64,000 bases of DNA, taken from NCBI RefSeq assembly GCF_020873875.1, contig NZ_JAHWGU010000005.1, forward strand, positions 186,001-250,000, read 5' to 3'. The position numbers and the translations under genes are program-made. This document shows positions 22,926 through 32,235 of this stretch, piece after piece; the stretch's first letter is position 1; each line of letters starts with the position of its first letter. The notes under the pieces are model-generated. The model was not told the DNA's origin. It did not search any database and saw only the letters and a program-made list of their open reading frames with translations. The DNA comes from Actinoplanes sp. DH11. Lineage in GTDB: Bacteria > Actinomycetota > Actinomycetes > Mycobacteriales > Micromonosporaceae.

Positions 22926-23791
22926 CAAGGAAGAGGCCGGTCGCCGCACTGCTCTTCTTCATCCTGCCGTTCGGGCTGCTCTTCGCGGCCTTCTATCTGG
23001 CGCCGATCGGGTACGCGATCAAGCAGTCCCTCTACACCGTGGAACGCACCGGCACGTTCGGTCCGGCCCGCGAGGTCTTCGGCGGCCTGGTCCAGTACCA
23101 GCGGGTCTTCGCCGACGGCCCGTTCTGGGAGTCGATCGGCCGGGTCCTGCTGTTCGGCGTGGTCCAGGTGCCGGTGATGCTCGGCCTGGCCCTGCTCCTG
23201 GCGCTGCTGCTCGACTCGGGCCTGGTCAAAGGGCGCCGGTTCTTCCGGCTCGCCTTCTTCGTGCCGTACGCGGTCCCCGGCGTCGTCGCCGCGATCATGT
23301 GGGGCTTCCTGTACTCGCCGAACCTGTCGCCGTTCACCACGCTCACCAGCAAGTGGGACCTGCTCTCCGCGGACCTCGTGCTCTGGGCCATGGCGAACGT
23401 CGTGACCTGGGTCTTCGTCGGCTACAACATGCTGATCATCTACTCCTCGCTGCTGGCGATCCCGCAGGAGGTGTACGAGGCGGCGCGGCTCGACGGTGCC
23501 GGGGCGATCCGTACCGCCTGGTCCATCAAGATCCCGCTGGTGATGCCGGCGATCGTGCTGACCACCGTCTTCTCGATCATCGGCACCCTCCAGCTGCTCG
23601 CCGAGCCGCAGGTGTTCCGGACCTTCAGCTCGGCCGTGACGAGCACCTACACGCCGAACCTGACGGTCTACTCCACCTCGTCCATCCCGAACTTCAACCT
23701 GGCGGCGGCGTTCTCGGTGGTGCTGGCGCTGGCCACCTGCCTGCTGTCCTTCGCCTTCCTCAAGGTGACCCAGCGCGGAGGCGACAAGTGA
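22922..23791 (+). CDS. Sugar ABC transporter permease, MalF type
   Basis: 289 residues with six predicted helices, starting AALLFFILPFGLLFAAFYLAP. The cytoplasmic EAA loop is EVYEAARLDGAGAIRTAWSIKIPLV, the contact site for the ATPase. The ATG overlaps the GH42 stop (ATGA). It pairs with the next permease to form the membrane channel of a CUT1-type importer, probably for galactosides or galacto-oligosaccharides. Confidence 0.92.
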   Translation: MTRKRPVAALLFFILPFGLLFAAFYLAPIGYAIKQSLYTVERTGTFGPAREVFGGLVQYQRVFADGPFWESIGRVLLFGVVQVPVMLGLALLLALLLDSGLVKGRRFFRLAFFVPYAVPGVVAAIMWGFLYSPNLSPFTTLTSKWDLLSADLVLWAMANVVTWVFVGYNMLIIYSSLLAIPQEVYEAARLDGAGAIRTAWSIKIPLVMPAIVLTTVFSIIGTLQLLAEPQVFRTFSSAVTSTYTPNLTVYSTSSIPNFNLAAAFSVVLALATCLLSFAFLKVTQRGGDK

Positions 23792-24618
23792 AGCTCAACC
23801 GCATCGCCCCGATGGTGATCATGGGGGCCTGCACGCTCTACTTCCTGGTGCCGATCTGGTGGCTGCTGGTCGCCGCCTCGAAGTCCCGGAGCGAGTTCAG
23901 CAGCACCGACCCGCTGTGGTTCGCCGACTTCGCACTGATGGACAACCTGCGGGAGCTGTTCGCGTACCGCGACGGGGTGTTCCTGCGCTGGCTCGGCAAC
24001 AGCATCGTCTACACCGGCGGCGCCGCCCTGCTCGGCACGGTGCTGGCCGCGATGTGCGGGTACGCCCTGGCGAAGTACCGCTTCCCCGGCCGAGAGGCGA
24101 TCTTCAACGTGGTGCTCAGCGGCGTGCTGGTCCCGGCCACCGCGCTCGCCCTGCCGCTCTTCCTGATCTTCAGCCAGTTCAACGCCACGAACACCTTCTG
24201 GTCGGTCTTCCTGCCCAGCCTGGTCAACCCGTTCGGCGTCTACCTGGCCCGGATCTACGCCTCCGCGAGCGTGCCGGACGAGCTGCTGGAGGCGGCCCGC
24301 CTGGACGGCTCCGGCGAGGTGCGCACCTTCTTCACGGTCTCCAGCAGGCTGATGTTCCCGGCCCTCGTGACGATCTTCCTGTTCCACTTCGTCGCGGTCT
24401 GGAACAACTTCCTGCTGCCACTGATCATGCTCGGCAACGAGCGCCTCTTCCCGGTCACGCTCGGCCTCTACACCTGGAACACCCAGGTCAACCAGTACCC
24501 CGAGGTCCGGATGCTGGTGCTGACCGGCGCGCTCGTCTCGATCGTCCCGCTGGTGATCGCGTTCCTGCTTCTCCAGCGCTTCTGGCGCAACGGCCTCGGC
24601 TCAGGCGCCATCAAGTAG
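23788..24618 (+). CDS. Sugar ABC transporter permease, MalG type
   Basis: 276 residues. The EAA loop reads ELLEAARLDGSGEVRTFFTVSSRLM. Helices include APMVIMGACTLYFLVPIWWLL and VPLVIAFLLLQRFW. GTG 23788 overlaps the previous stop (GTGA) and has GGAGG upstream. No ABC ATPase gene lies in the operon; CUT1 systems in actinobacteria often borrow a shared MsmK-type ATPase encoded elsewhere. Confidence 0.92.
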   Translation: MKLNRIAPMVIMGACTLYFLVPIWWLLVAASKSRSEFSSTDPLWFADFALMDNLRELFAYRDGVFLRWLGNSIVYTGGAALLGTVLAAMCGYALAKYRFPGREAIFNVVLSGVLVPATALALPLFLIFSQFNATNTFWSVFLPSLVNPFGVYLARIYASASVPDELLEAARLDGSGEVRTFFTVSSRLMFPALVTIFLFHFVAVWNNFLLPLIMLGNERLFPVTLGLYTWNTQVNQYPEVRMLVLTGALVSIVPLVIAFLLLQRFWRNGLGSGAIK

Positions 24619-24668
24619 TCGCACCAACCCCCTCTCTCACCCCGTAAATCCGCAGAAACGAGGAAGTC

Positions 24669-26003
24669 ATGCGCTTTCCGATGCGCTCCCTGGGCATCGT
24701 GCTGACCTCGGCACTCGCCCTGACCGCCTGCTCGAACGGAGGCGGTGACGACGACGCGGCCTCGACCGCCGGCGCGGCGAGCTGCGCACCGTCCTCCGGC
24801 CCGGTCACGCTGAACTACACCACCTGGATCCCCGGGATCGAGAAGGTGGTGAAGGTCTGGAACGACGCGAACCCGAACATCCAGGTCAAGGTGCAGACCG
24901 GCCCCAACGGCAACGGCGGCACCTACCAGAACTTCTTCAACCAGCTCAAGGCCGGCAACGCCCCCGACCTGGGTCACATCGAGTACGACGCGCTGCCCAG
25001 CTTCCGGGTGCAGGACGGCCTGGAGAACCTGGCCGGCTGCTCCGAGGTGACCGCCGCCAAGGACCAGTTCGTCGACTGGACCTGGGGCCAGGTCACCTTC
25101 GGCGAGGAGAACTCCGTCTACGGTGTCCCGCAGGACGCCGGCCCGATGGCGCTCTTCTACCGCAAGGACCTGTTCGAGAAGAACAACATCCCGGTGCCGA
25201 CCACCTGGGACGAGTACGCCGCCGCGGCCGAGAAGGTGAAGTCGGCCGGTGGCTACATCACCAACTTCTCGCAGAGCGACATCAACCAGTTCGCGGGTCT
25301 CTCCTGGCAGGCCGGCGGCCGCTGGTTCGCCAACGACGGCGCCAAGTGGACCGTGAACTTCGCCGACGAGAACACCACGAAGGTCGCCAACTACTGGCAG
25401 GGCCTGATCGACAAGAAGCTGGTCTCGGCGGTCCCGCCGTGGACGACCGAGTGGGACAACGCCTACAACACCAGCAAGGCTTGGACCTGGGTGTCCGCGG
25501 TGTGGGGCGCCAACTCCATCATGTCCGGCGCGCCCGACACGTCCGGCAAGTGGGCGGTCGCCCCGATGCCGCAGTGGACCGCCGGCGGCACCGTCGCCGG
25601 TAACTGGGGCGGCTCGGCCACCGCGGTCTTCAAGGGCTCCAAGCACCCGTACGAGGCCGCGAAGTTCGCGCTCTGGCTGAACACCTCCGAGGAGGCGCTG
25701 ACCATGCTCAACTCCGAGGCGCAGCTCTACCCGGCGACCAAGGCCGGCGCGTCGCTGCCGGCCCTGAAGCAGGGCGTCGAGTTCTACGGCGGCCAGCCGA
25801 TCTACGATGTTTTCGCGCAGGCTTCCACCCAGGTCGCTGCCGACTTCGTCTGGGGACCGACGATGACCTCCACCTACGCCACCGCCTCGGACGGCTTCAA
25901 GGGCGCCGTCTCCGGCAGCACCACGCTGCCCGACGCGCTGAAGAAGGCGCAGGACGCCACCATCCAGAACCTGAAGTCCCAGTCCATCCCGGTCGCCGAG
26001 TGA
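24669..26003 (+). CDS. Extracellular sugar-binding lipoprotein (CUT1 family)
   Basis: 444 residues. A lipoprotein signal with lipobox LTAC, the acylated Cys at 21, is followed by a Gly/Asp-rich linker. The family-1 binding fold includes LNYTTWIPGIEKVVKVWNDANP, DLGHIEYDALPSF, and ALFYRKDLFEKNNIPVPTTWDEYAAAAEKV. It captures the sugar outside the membrane for the two adjacent permeases. The ATG at 24669 follows GAGGAAG. It is coupled to the GH36 gene by GTGA. Confidence 0.93.
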   Translation: MRFPMRSLGIVLTSALALTACSNGGGDDDAASTAGAASCAPSSGPVTLNYTTWIPGIEKVVKVWNDANPNIQVKVQTGPNGNGGTYQNFFNQLKAGNAPDLGHIEYDALPSFRVQDGLENLAGCSEVTAAKDQFVDWTWGQVTFGEENSVYGVPQDAGPMALFYRKDLFEKNNIPVPTTWDEYAAAAEKVKSAGGYITNFSQSDINQFAGLSWQAGGRWFANDGAKWTVNFADENTTKVANYWQGLIDKKLVSAVPPWTTEWDNAYNTSKAWTWVSAVWGANSIMSGAPDTSGKWAVAPMPQWTAGGTVAGNWGGSATAVFKGSKHPYEAAKFALWLNTSEEALTMLNSEAQLYPATKAGASLPALKQGVEFYGGQPIYDVFAQASTQVAADFVWGPTMTSTYATASDGFKGAVSGSTTLPDALKKAQDATIQNLKSQSIPVAE

Positions 26004-28087
26004 CCGTGCTCCACCTGCGCGCCGCGGGAGTCAGCCTTGTGCTCGACGCCCGCGGCGCGTCCGCGCCCACCGTCGTCCACTGGGGTTCCGACCTCGGTGA
26101 CCTCGACGCGAACGTGCTCGCCGCCCTCGCCGACGCGGCAGTTCCGGCGGTGCCACCGAGCTCGATCGACGTACCCCTGCGGTTGTCGCTCTGGCCCTCC
26201 CTCGCGGAAGGCTGGACCGGGCGCCCGGCTCTGGCGGGCCACCGGCAGGGCGTTCCGGCGCCGGCGCTGCGCCTCCTCGATGTTCAGGTTCAAGAGCAGG
26301 CCGCGACGGTACGGGGGGAGAGCGCCGACGGCTCCCTGGAACTGACCACCGTCCTCGAGTTGTCCGCGGAAGGTGTGCTGCGCGTCCGGCACCGGCTGCT
26401 GAACCGGGGTGCCGGCGACTTCGACCTGGCCGGCCTCGACGTGCGGCTCCCCATCCCGGAACAGGCCGCCGAACTGCTCGACTTCACCGGCCTCTGGGCG
26501 CACGAACGGCAGCCCCAGCGGACACCGTTGCGCCACGGCGTCTGGAGCCGGGAGAGCCGGCACGGCCGCCCCGGGCACGACGACGCGTTCCTGCTGATGG
26601 CCGGCGTTCCCGGCTTCGGTTTCCGGAGCGGCCAGGTCTGGGCGGTCCACCTGGCGTTCAGCGGCGACAAGACGCTGCACGCGGAACGCTCGGCGCTCGG
26701 CCATGGCTGCCTCGGCGGCGGCGAACTGCTCGCCCCCGGCGAGGTCCGGCTGGCGCCCGGCGAGACCTACGAGACGCCGTGGCTCGTCGCGGTCCACTCG
26801 GCGACCGGCATCGACGGCCTTTCCGACCGGTTGCACCCGTGGATCCGGGCCCGCGCCACGCTGCGCCACCCGCGCCCGGTCGTGCTGAACACCTGGGAGG
26901 CGGTCTACTTCGACCACGACCTCGCGGTGCTTACCGACCTGGCCGACGCCGCGGCCGAGGCCGGTGTCGAACGGTTCGTCCTCGACGACGGCTGGTTCAC
27001 CGGCCGCCGCGACGACCGGCGCGCCCTCGGCGACTGGCAGGTCGACCCGTCGGTGTGGCCGGACGGCCTGCACCCGCTGATCTCCCGGGTGCACGCCGCG
27101 GGCATGGAGTTCGGCCTCTGGGTCGAACCCGAGATGATCAGCCCGGACTCCCAGCTGGCGCGCGAGCACCCGTCCTGGGTCCTCGGCGGCGGCACCGGCC
27201 ACACCTGGCGCTGGCAGCGGGTCCTCGACCTGGGCAACCCGGAGGCGTACGCCTGCCTGCGCGACCGCCTCGTCGCGCTGCTCACCGAATACCCGATCGC
27301 GTTCCTCAAGTGGGACCACAACCGGGACCTGCTGACCCCCGGATCCGCGCACCGGCAGACCACCGCCCTCTACCGGCTGCTCGCCGAACTGAAGGCGGCC
27401 TTCCCGGACGTGGAGATCGAGAGCTGCGCGTCCGGCGGCGCCCGGATCGACCTGGGCATCCTCGACCTCGTCGACCGGTTCTGGACGTCGGACACCAACG
27501 ACCCGCTGGACCGGCAGAGCATTCAGCGCTGGACGAGCGTCCTGATCCCGCCGGAATACCTGGGCGGTCACCTCGGCGACGCGACCGCCCACGTCACCGG
27601 CCGGCACTCGGCGCTCGGCTTCCGGCTGGCCACCGCCCTGTTCGGCAGCGCCGGCATAGAGTGGAACCTGACCACGGCCACCCCCGCCGAACGCGCCGAG
27701 ATCGCCGCCTGGATCGCCGAGTACAAACGGCTGCGCCCGCTGCTGCACTCCGGCACGGTGGTCCGCGCCGACAGCCCCGACCCAGCGCTACGGTTGCACG
27801 GCGTGGTGGCCCAGGACCGTACGGCAGCGCTCTTCGCCCTGGTCAGCCTCGGCTCGCCGCGTTCCGCCCTGCCTCCACCGGCCCGCTTCCCCGGCCTCGA
27901 CCCGGACCGCCGCTACACGGTCCGCCCGATCGGCACCCCACCCCGCACGGTCCAGGACGCCCCGCCGGCCTGGCTGCGCACCGGCGAGGCAACCCTCCCC
28001 GGGCGGGTCCTCGCCGAGGCAGGTCTGCCGGTGCCGCTGCTCGCCCCCGAACAGGCCCTGCTGCTCGAGGTGACCGAGACCCCCTGA
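26000..28087 (+). CDS. Alpha-galactosidase, glycoside hydrolase family 36
   Basis: 695 residues. N-terminal beta-supersandwich, then the barrel with VLDDGWF, GDWQVDPSVWPDGLHPLI and FGLWVEPEMISPDS. The nucleophile is Asp439 in FLKWDHNRDL and the acid/base Asp498 in RFWTSDTNDP. SCASGGARIDLGIL is the conserved substrate loop. No signal peptide, so it is cytoplasmic and should remove alpha-galactosyl residues from imported raffinose- or melibiose-type sugars. GTG 26000 overlaps the stop of the binding-protein gene. With GH42 in the same operon, the locus can process both anomers. Confidence 0.93.
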   Translation: MTVLHLRAAGVSLVLDARGASAPTVVHWGSDLGDLDANVLAALADAAVPAVPPSSIDVPLRLSLWPSLAEGWTGRPALAGHRQGVPAPALRLLDVQVQEQAATVRGESADGSLELTTVLELSAEGVLRVRHRLLNRGAGDFDLAGLDVRLPIPEQAAELLDFTGLWAHERQPQRTPLRHGVWSRESRHGRPGHDDAFLLMAGVPGFGFRSGQVWAVHLAFSGDKTLHAERSALGHGCLGGGELLAPGEVRLAPGETYETPWLVAVHSATGIDGLSDRLHPWIRARATLRHPRPVVLNTWEAVYFDHDLAVLTDLADAAAEAGVERFVLDDGWFTGRRDDRRALGDWQVDPSVWPDGLHPLISRVHAAGMEFGLWVEPEMISPDSQLAREHPSWVLGGGTGHTWRWQRVLDLGNPEAYACLRDRLVALLTEYPIAFLKWDHNRDLLTPGSAHRQTTALYRLLAELKAAFPDVEIESCASGGARIDLGILDLVDRFWTSDTNDPLDRQSIQRWTSVLIPPEYLGGHLGDATAHVTGRHSALGFRLATALFGSAGIEWNLTTATPAERAEIAAWIAEYKRLRPLLHSGTVVRADSPDPALRLHGVVAQDRTAALFALVSLGSPRSALPPPARFPGLDPDRRYTVRPIGTPPRTVQDAPPAWLRTGEATLPGRVLAEAGLPVPLLAPEQALLLEVTETP

Positions 28088-28110
28088 CCCGCCGCCGGTC
28101 CGCCGTCTCC

Positions 28111-28144
28111 CGGCCGGTCGGCAGTGCGGACTGCGGACCGGCCG
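28111..28144. terminator. Terminator hairpin after the galactoside operon
   Basis: Stem CGGCCGGTC (28111-28119) pairs with GACCGGCCG (28136-28144). After a single mismatch the inner GCAGT pairs with ACTGC around loop GCGG. It begins 24 bases past the GH36 stop codon. Confidence 0.75.
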
Positions 28145-28198
28145 TTACGGCGCCGGCTCGTCGTTCTCCTCGACGGGCCGGTAGCCGTCGGCTAGGCA

Positions 28199-28267
28199 CT
28201 GCTAGCGATGCGAAATCGCGGTCTGGACCCCTTGATCACAGCGATTTCGTAGCGCTAGCAGATCAAC
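28199..28267. repeat. Dispersed palindromic element, copy B
   Basis: About 69 bp. Contains GCTAGCGATGCGAAATCGCGG on the left (read in two parts, GCTAGCGATG and CGAAATCGCGG) and GCGATTTCGTAGCGCTAGCAG on the right, ending GATCAAC. The outer left end (expected GTTGATCT) is degraded. Same orientation as copy A. It lies between convergent genes. Confidence 0.9.
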
Positions 28268-28299
28268 TTCTCGAGAGCGGGCTGGCCGTCCGAGGCGGG

Positions 28300-28560
28300 T
28301 CAGGGCTCGAGGGGGAGTTCGAGGCGGGTGGCGCCGGTCAGGGTGAGGAAGACCCGGGTGGGGGTGCGGACCAGGCGCAGCACCACGTCGGTGCAGTGTG
28401 GGCAGCGGCCCACCAGGCCGGGGGCCGGCTGCCACACGCGCAGGGTGGCGAGCACGCCGGTGTGGGCGCAGCCGGCGCAGGTGAAGACCGCGCCGGTCAT
28501 GTCGGTGGCGAAGACTTCGCGCAGGTCGCCGGCGAGCGCGTTCCCGTCGAGCTCCATCAT
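28300..28560 (-). CDS. Small zinc-ribbon-like protein (DUF6510 type)
   Basis: 86 residues with two CxxC pairs (CAGCAHTG and CPHC) about 33 residues apart, which fits a zinc ribbon. The rest is beta-rich (RVFLTLTGATRLELPLEP). Proteins like this sit beside the ferredoxin-reductase-like and molybdenum oxidoreductase genes in many actinobacteria. The ATG overlaps the stop of the reductase gene (ATGA), so it is the third gene of the operon. Molecular role unknown. Confidence 0.75.
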   Translation of the reverse strand: MMELDGNALAGDLREVFATDMTGAVFTCAGCAHTGVLATLRVWQPAPGLVGRCPHCTDVVLRLVRTPTRVFLTLTGATRLELPLEP

Positions 28561-29309
28561 GCGCCCCCGAACCGCTCGGTGCGGACGCGTTTCGGGTCGT
28601 GGCCGAGGGCGACCAGGATGTCGGCGGCCGTCTCGACGAACGCGGTCGGGCCGCAGACGTAGCAGTCCGGCTGGAAGTCCGGCGGCCAGCCGTGCGAGTT
28701 GATCGTCGCCACGTCGATCCGTTTCGGCGGGGCGGGCCAGCCGTCGGGGGTCTTGCGGGTGTAAACGAAGTGCACGTCGAGGCCGGGGTCCTCGCGGACC
28801 CGCCGGCGGAGCTCGTCGGCGTAGGCGGCGTCCTCCGGCGTGCGCACCGAGTAGATCAGCCGGAACGGCTGGCGGCCGCGTGCCAGGCCGCGGGCGCGGA
28901 TCATCGACATCAGCGGTACGACGCCGGAGCCGCCGGCGATCAGCAGAACCGGCGCGGTCTGTTTCTCCCGCCAGACGAACCAGCCGCCGACCGGGCCCCG
29001 CAGCTCGATCCGGTCGCCCGGTTCGACCACGTCGGTCAGGTAGGGCGAGACCTCGCCGTCGTCGAGGCGCTGGACGGTGAGTTCGACCGTGCCGGCGTCC
29101 GGTGACCCGGCCTCCGCTGACCAGGCCGAGGCGATCGAGTAGCTGCGCTGCGCGGAGTACCCGTCCTCGGCGGTGAGCCGGACGTCGATGTGCTGTCCGG
29201 GCAGGTGACCCGGCCAGTCCGGCACGTCCAGCACGAGGGTGCGCGCCGAGCTGGTCTCCCAGCGGGCCGCGGTGACGGTCGCGACCCGCCAGCTGATCCG
29301 GTTCTTCAT
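28557..29309 (-). CDS. Ferredoxin-NADP reductase-like flavoprotein
   Basis: 250 residues. FAD-binding barrel with RSYSIASAW and LRGPVGGWFVW, then a nicotinamide-binding domain with IAGGSGVVPLMSMIR and the C-terminal CGPTAFVE. There is no iron-sulfur domain. Next to a YedY/sulfite-oxidase-like molybdenum enzyme it probably moves electrons between NAD(P)H and that enzyme or a quinone. The ATG at 29309 lies eight bases after the upstream stop; a longer frame runs antisense-like through the upstream gene and is not credible. Confidence 0.86.
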   Translation of the reverse strand: MKNRISWRVATVTAARWETSSARTLVLDVPDWPGHLPGQHIDVRLTAEDGYSAQRSYSIASAWSAEAGSPDAGTVELTVQRLDDGEVSPYLTDVVEPGDRIELRGPVGGWFVWREKQTAPVLLIAGGSGVVPLMSMIRARGLARGRQPFRLIYSVRTPEDAAYADELRRRVREDPGLDVHFVYTRKTPDGWPAPPKRIDVATINSHGWPPDFQPDCYVCGPTAFVETAADILVALGHDPKRVRTERFGGA

Positions 29310-29317
29310 GCTGTGCG

Positions 29318-29917
29318 TCAGTCGCCCTGGTAGCGCTGCTCGCGCCACGGGTCGCCGTACATGTGGTAGCCGCCGGTCTCCCAGAAGCCGGGCTCGTCGT
29401 CGTTCAGCATCTGGAGCCCGTTCACCCACTTCGCGGACTTCCAGAAGTAGAGGTGCGGGACGATCAGCCGGGCCGGTCCGCCGTGTTCCGGGTGTAGCGG
29501 CTCGCCGTCGAACTCGTACACCACCCAGGCCTTGCCGTCGAGCAGGTCGTCGAGCGGCACGTTCGTGGTGTAGCCGCCGTAGCTGTGCGCCATCGTGTAG
29601 TCGGCGGCCGACTCGACGTCCTCGAACAGCGTGTCGAGCGCGACGCCTTTCCAGGTGGTGCCGAACTTCGACCACTTGGTGACGCAGTGGATGTCGACGG
29701 TGAACTCCTCGGCCGGCAGGGCGGTGAACTCCGCCCAGTTCCAGGAGTGTTTCTCGCCGGTCTCGGTCACGATCGAGAAGTTCCACTTGTCCAGCGGAAT
29801 CCGCGGTGTCGGACCGGCGGAGAGCACCGGGAAGTCGTGCGTCAGGTACTGACCGGGCGGCAGGCCGGGCTGCGGCTCACGCCGCCGCCCGCCGAAGCCG
29901 CGGGAGATGATGCCCAT
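29318..29917 (-). CDS. Sulfite-oxidase-like molybdopterin oxidoreductase
   Basis: 199 residues, the short cytoplasmic actinobacterial version of the YedY/sulfite oxidase fold. Cys78 in DIHCVTKWSKFG is the expected molybdenum ligand. Other family motifs are TWKGVALDTLF, MAHSYGGYTTNVPL and HGGPARLIVPHLYFWKSAKWV. There is no Tat signal or membrane segment, so it should act in the cytoplasm. It leads a three-gene unit with the flavoprotein reductase and the zinc-ribbon protein. Substrate not predictable. Confidence 0.88.
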   Translation of the reverse strand: MGIISRGFGGRRREPQPGLPPGQYLTHDFPVLSAGPTPRIPLDKWNFSIVTETGEKHSWNWAEFTALPAEEFTVDIHCVTKWSKFGTTWKGVALDTLFEDVESAADYTMAHSYGGYTTNVPLDDLLDGKAWVVYEFDGEPLHPEHGGPARLIVPHLYFWKSAKWVNGLQMLNDDEPGFWETGGYHMYGDPWREQRYQGD

Positions 29918-29961
29918 GGCTGAAGTAAACCGTATTCACGTCCCGGTGGGGCCGCCGCCGC

Positions 29962-31620
29962 TCAGGCCTTCACGGTGCCGCTTGTCACGCCCGCGACGGC
30001 TTTGGTGCCGGCCACGACGACGCGGTAGGTGCCGCCCCCGGCCAGCCCGGTCACGGTACGGGTCGCGGTGGTCTTGAACGTCTTGACCGTCGTCCACTTC
30101 TTGGCGGCGTACCGCTGCACCGACATGGTCTGCCCGGACGCGCCCGTCACCTTCACGGTGAGCACGCCTTTCCGGCTGCGTACCGCGGTGACCTTGGCCT
30201 TCACCGTCCAGGTGGTGGTCGCCGACGCGGCGGCGAACTCCCCGGTCGAGGGTACGAACAGCCGCGCCTTGTACGACCCGGTGGCGACCCGGGTGACGGT
30301 GTAGCCGCCGGCCGAGTTCGTCTTGACGGGGGTGCAGTTCCAGGCGCCGCCGGCGGTCGACACGCACGCGGAGACGGCGGCGTTCACCAGGGGCCGGCCG
30401 CCGCCCGAGGTGGCCTTGAAGGTGGTGCTGGTCCGGGTGCCGTAGGTGACGGTCCGCGCGGTGATACCGGTCGTCACGGACTGCCCGGTGACGGCGAGGG
30501 CGGCGGCCGCGTCGATGCGCCCGTTGCCGTAGTCGTTGTCGAACCCGGCGCGACCCAGGTCCACGGCCGACGTCTCCAGGGCCGTCTCGATCTGGTCCGG
30601 GGTGAGCGCCGGCCGGTACGCCTTGAGCAGCGCGACAACCGCGGCGACGTGCGGCGTCGCCATCGAGGTGCCGCTCATCGCGACGTAGTCGCCGCCGGTC
30701 AGCCTCGTCGGGTAGGTGCTGACGATGTCACTGCCGGGCGCGGCCACGTCGACGTAGCTGCCCGCGTTGGAGTAGGACCCGTACCGGTCGGCGGCGTCGG
30801 TGGCGGCGACCCCGATCACCCCGGCGTCGGCGGCGGGGTAGCTGGTCGGGCTGCCCTTCTGCCGGTCGTTGCCGGCGGCCGCGACCACGGTGATGCCCTT
30901 GCCGCGGGCGTAGGCGACCGCGTCGGAGAGCGCTTCGAGCTTCCCGTCCGAGCCCAGCGACATGTTGATCACCTGGGCGCCGTGGTCGGCGGCCCAGAGG
31001 ATGCCTTGGGCGACGTCCGACATGTAGCCGCTGCCGTCGGCGCCGAAGACCCGCACCGGCAGGATCCGGGTGCCCGGTGCGACGCCGGAGACGCCGACGC
31101 CGTTGCCGGTGACCGCGCCGATGATCCCGGCGACGTGGGTGCCGTGGCCGTTGGCGTCGCTGTTGCCGCCGGCCACGTCGCGGATCGCGTCGTAGCCGGT
31201 GAGTACCTTGCCGGCCAGGTCCGGGTGGTTGCCGTCCACGCCGGTGTCGACGACCGCGACGGTCACGCCGGCCCCGGTGGACTTCGCCCAGGCCGTCGTC
31301 GCCTTGATCTTGGGGAGGCCCCACTGCCGGCTGCGGTACGGGTCCGAGCCGGTCGGTGCGGCGGCCACGCTGACCGGGACGTCGAGCTGCGCGTCCGGCA
31401 GCTCGGCCAGCAGTTCGGCCGCCTCGGCCCGGTCGGTGGCCTCGCGGACCGTCACGACCGGGCGGCCGCCGGCGCCCACGGCGGTGCCGACCACCCGGGC
31501 CGGCCGCTCCGCCGAGACGGTGCCCGGGACGCCCGCGTAGGAGACCCCGGGCAGGGCGACAGAACCGAGGCCGGCGGCCAGGGAGACCACGAGGGTGCCG
31601 GTCAGGAACTGACGTCGCAC
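29962..31620 (-). CDS. Secreted subtilisin-like serine protease (S8)
   Basis: 552 residues. Signal peptide ([21 protein letters not shown]), a propeptide ending near [16 protein letters not shown], then the S8 domain with Asp125 (VAVVDTGVD), His159 (NGHGTHVAG) and Ser319 (SGTSMATPH). A C-terminal beta domain of about 160 residues follows ([38 protein letters not shown]), a bacterial Ig-like or wall-associated module. It is a paralogue of the protease at 42270, which adds a Thr/Pro linker before the same C-terminal module. GTG 31620 follows GGAGGA; an upstream GTG would add 18 residues. Confidence 0.92.
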   Translation of the reverse strand: MRRQFLTGTLVVSLAAGLGSVALPGVSYAGVPGTVSAERPARVVGTAVGAGGRPVVTVREATDRAEAAELLAELPDAQLDVPVSVAAAPTGSDPYRSRQWGLPKIKATTAWAKSTGAGVTVAVVDTGVDGNHPDLAGKVLTGYDAIRDVAGGNSDANGHGTHVAGIIGAVTGNGVGVSGVAPGTRILPVRVFGADGSGYMSDVAQGILWAADHGAQVINMSLGSDGKLEALSDAVAYARGKGITVVAAAGNDRQKGSPTSYPAADAGVIGVAATDAADRYGSYSNAGSYVDVAAPGSDIVSTYPTRLTGGDYVAMSGTSMATPHVAAVVALLKAYRPALTPDQIETALETSAVDLGRAGFDNDYGNGRIDAAAALAVTGQSVTTGITARTVTYGTRTSTTFKATSGGGRPLVNAAVSACVSTAGGAWNCTPVKTNSAGGYTVTRVATGSYKARLFVPSTGEFAAASATTTWTVKAKVTAVRSRKGVLTVKVTGASGQTMSVQRYAAKKWTTVKTFKTTATRTVTGLAGGGTYRVVVAGTKAVAGVTSGTVKA

Positions 31621-31756
31621 GAGCAAACCGTCCTCCGTATCGTCGGTCCGACCATTCGGCCGGCACCCCACCACGGTCGGTGCGGCGCGGAGCGTTGCGG
31701 GCAGCGCGCGGGTGCGGTTCGGGTGCGGCCGGCGAGGACCGATCTACACTCGGCCC

Positions 31757-32191
31757 ATGCCATTGACGGGTGAGTATCTGCCGAGTCCTTCCGACTGGGC
31801 GCGCAAGCAGGCCGAGAAGTACGAGGCGACCGGCGGCACGGAGGCCGCCGACATGCTGGGGAAGCCGATCGTGGTGGTGACGAGCATCGGCGCGAAGACC
31901 GGCGCGCTGCGCAAGACACCGCTGATGCGGGTCGAGCACGAGGGCGAGTACGTGGCCGTGGGTTCGCTGGGCGGTGCGCCGAAGAACCCGGTCTGGGTCT
32001 ACAACCTGCGCAAGAACCCGCACGTCGAGCTCCAGGACGGCGACGTCAAGCAGGACTACACGGCACGCGAACTCGCCGGCGAGGAGCGCGAGGTCTGGTG
32101 GGAGCGGTCGGTGGCCGCGTTCCCGAACTACGCCGAGTACCAGAAGAAGACCGACCGTCTCATCCCGGTCTTCCTGCTGACCAAGCGCTGA
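31757..32191 (+). CDS. F420(deazaflavin)-dependent nitroreductase family protein (DDN-like)
   Basis: 144 residues with the DDN/Rv3547-type split barrel: [22 protein letters not shown] and [21 protein letters not shown], followed by the [18 protein letters not shown] region and [14 protein letters not shown]. These proteins use reduced F420 to reduce quinones or nitro compounds at the membrane face. TACACT at 31745-31750 stands six bases before the ATG, so it looks leaderless. A frame 15 codons longer lacks support. Confidence 0.9.
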   Translation: MPLTGEYLPSPSDWARKQAEKYEATGGTEAADMLGKPIVVVTSIGAKTGALRKTPLMRVEHEGEYVAVGSLGGAPKNPVWVYNLRKNPHVELQDGDVKQDYTARELAGEEREVWWERSVAAFPNYAEYQKKTDRLIPVFLLTKR

Positions 32192-32235
32192 AAAACATGG
32201 ATGCCGAGCGGCGGCCCGGCGCGGATCATGGGGTG

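Noticed and set aside
22922-28087. Search for the missing ABC ATPase of the galactoside importer inside the operon
   Set aside because: No Walker motif frame exists between the permease, binding protein and GH36 genes; the ATPase must be encoded elsewhere.
28202-28435. A small minus-strand frame starting in palindromic copy B
   Set aside because: Most of it overlaps the zinc-ribbon gene in another frame and its end is repeat sequence.
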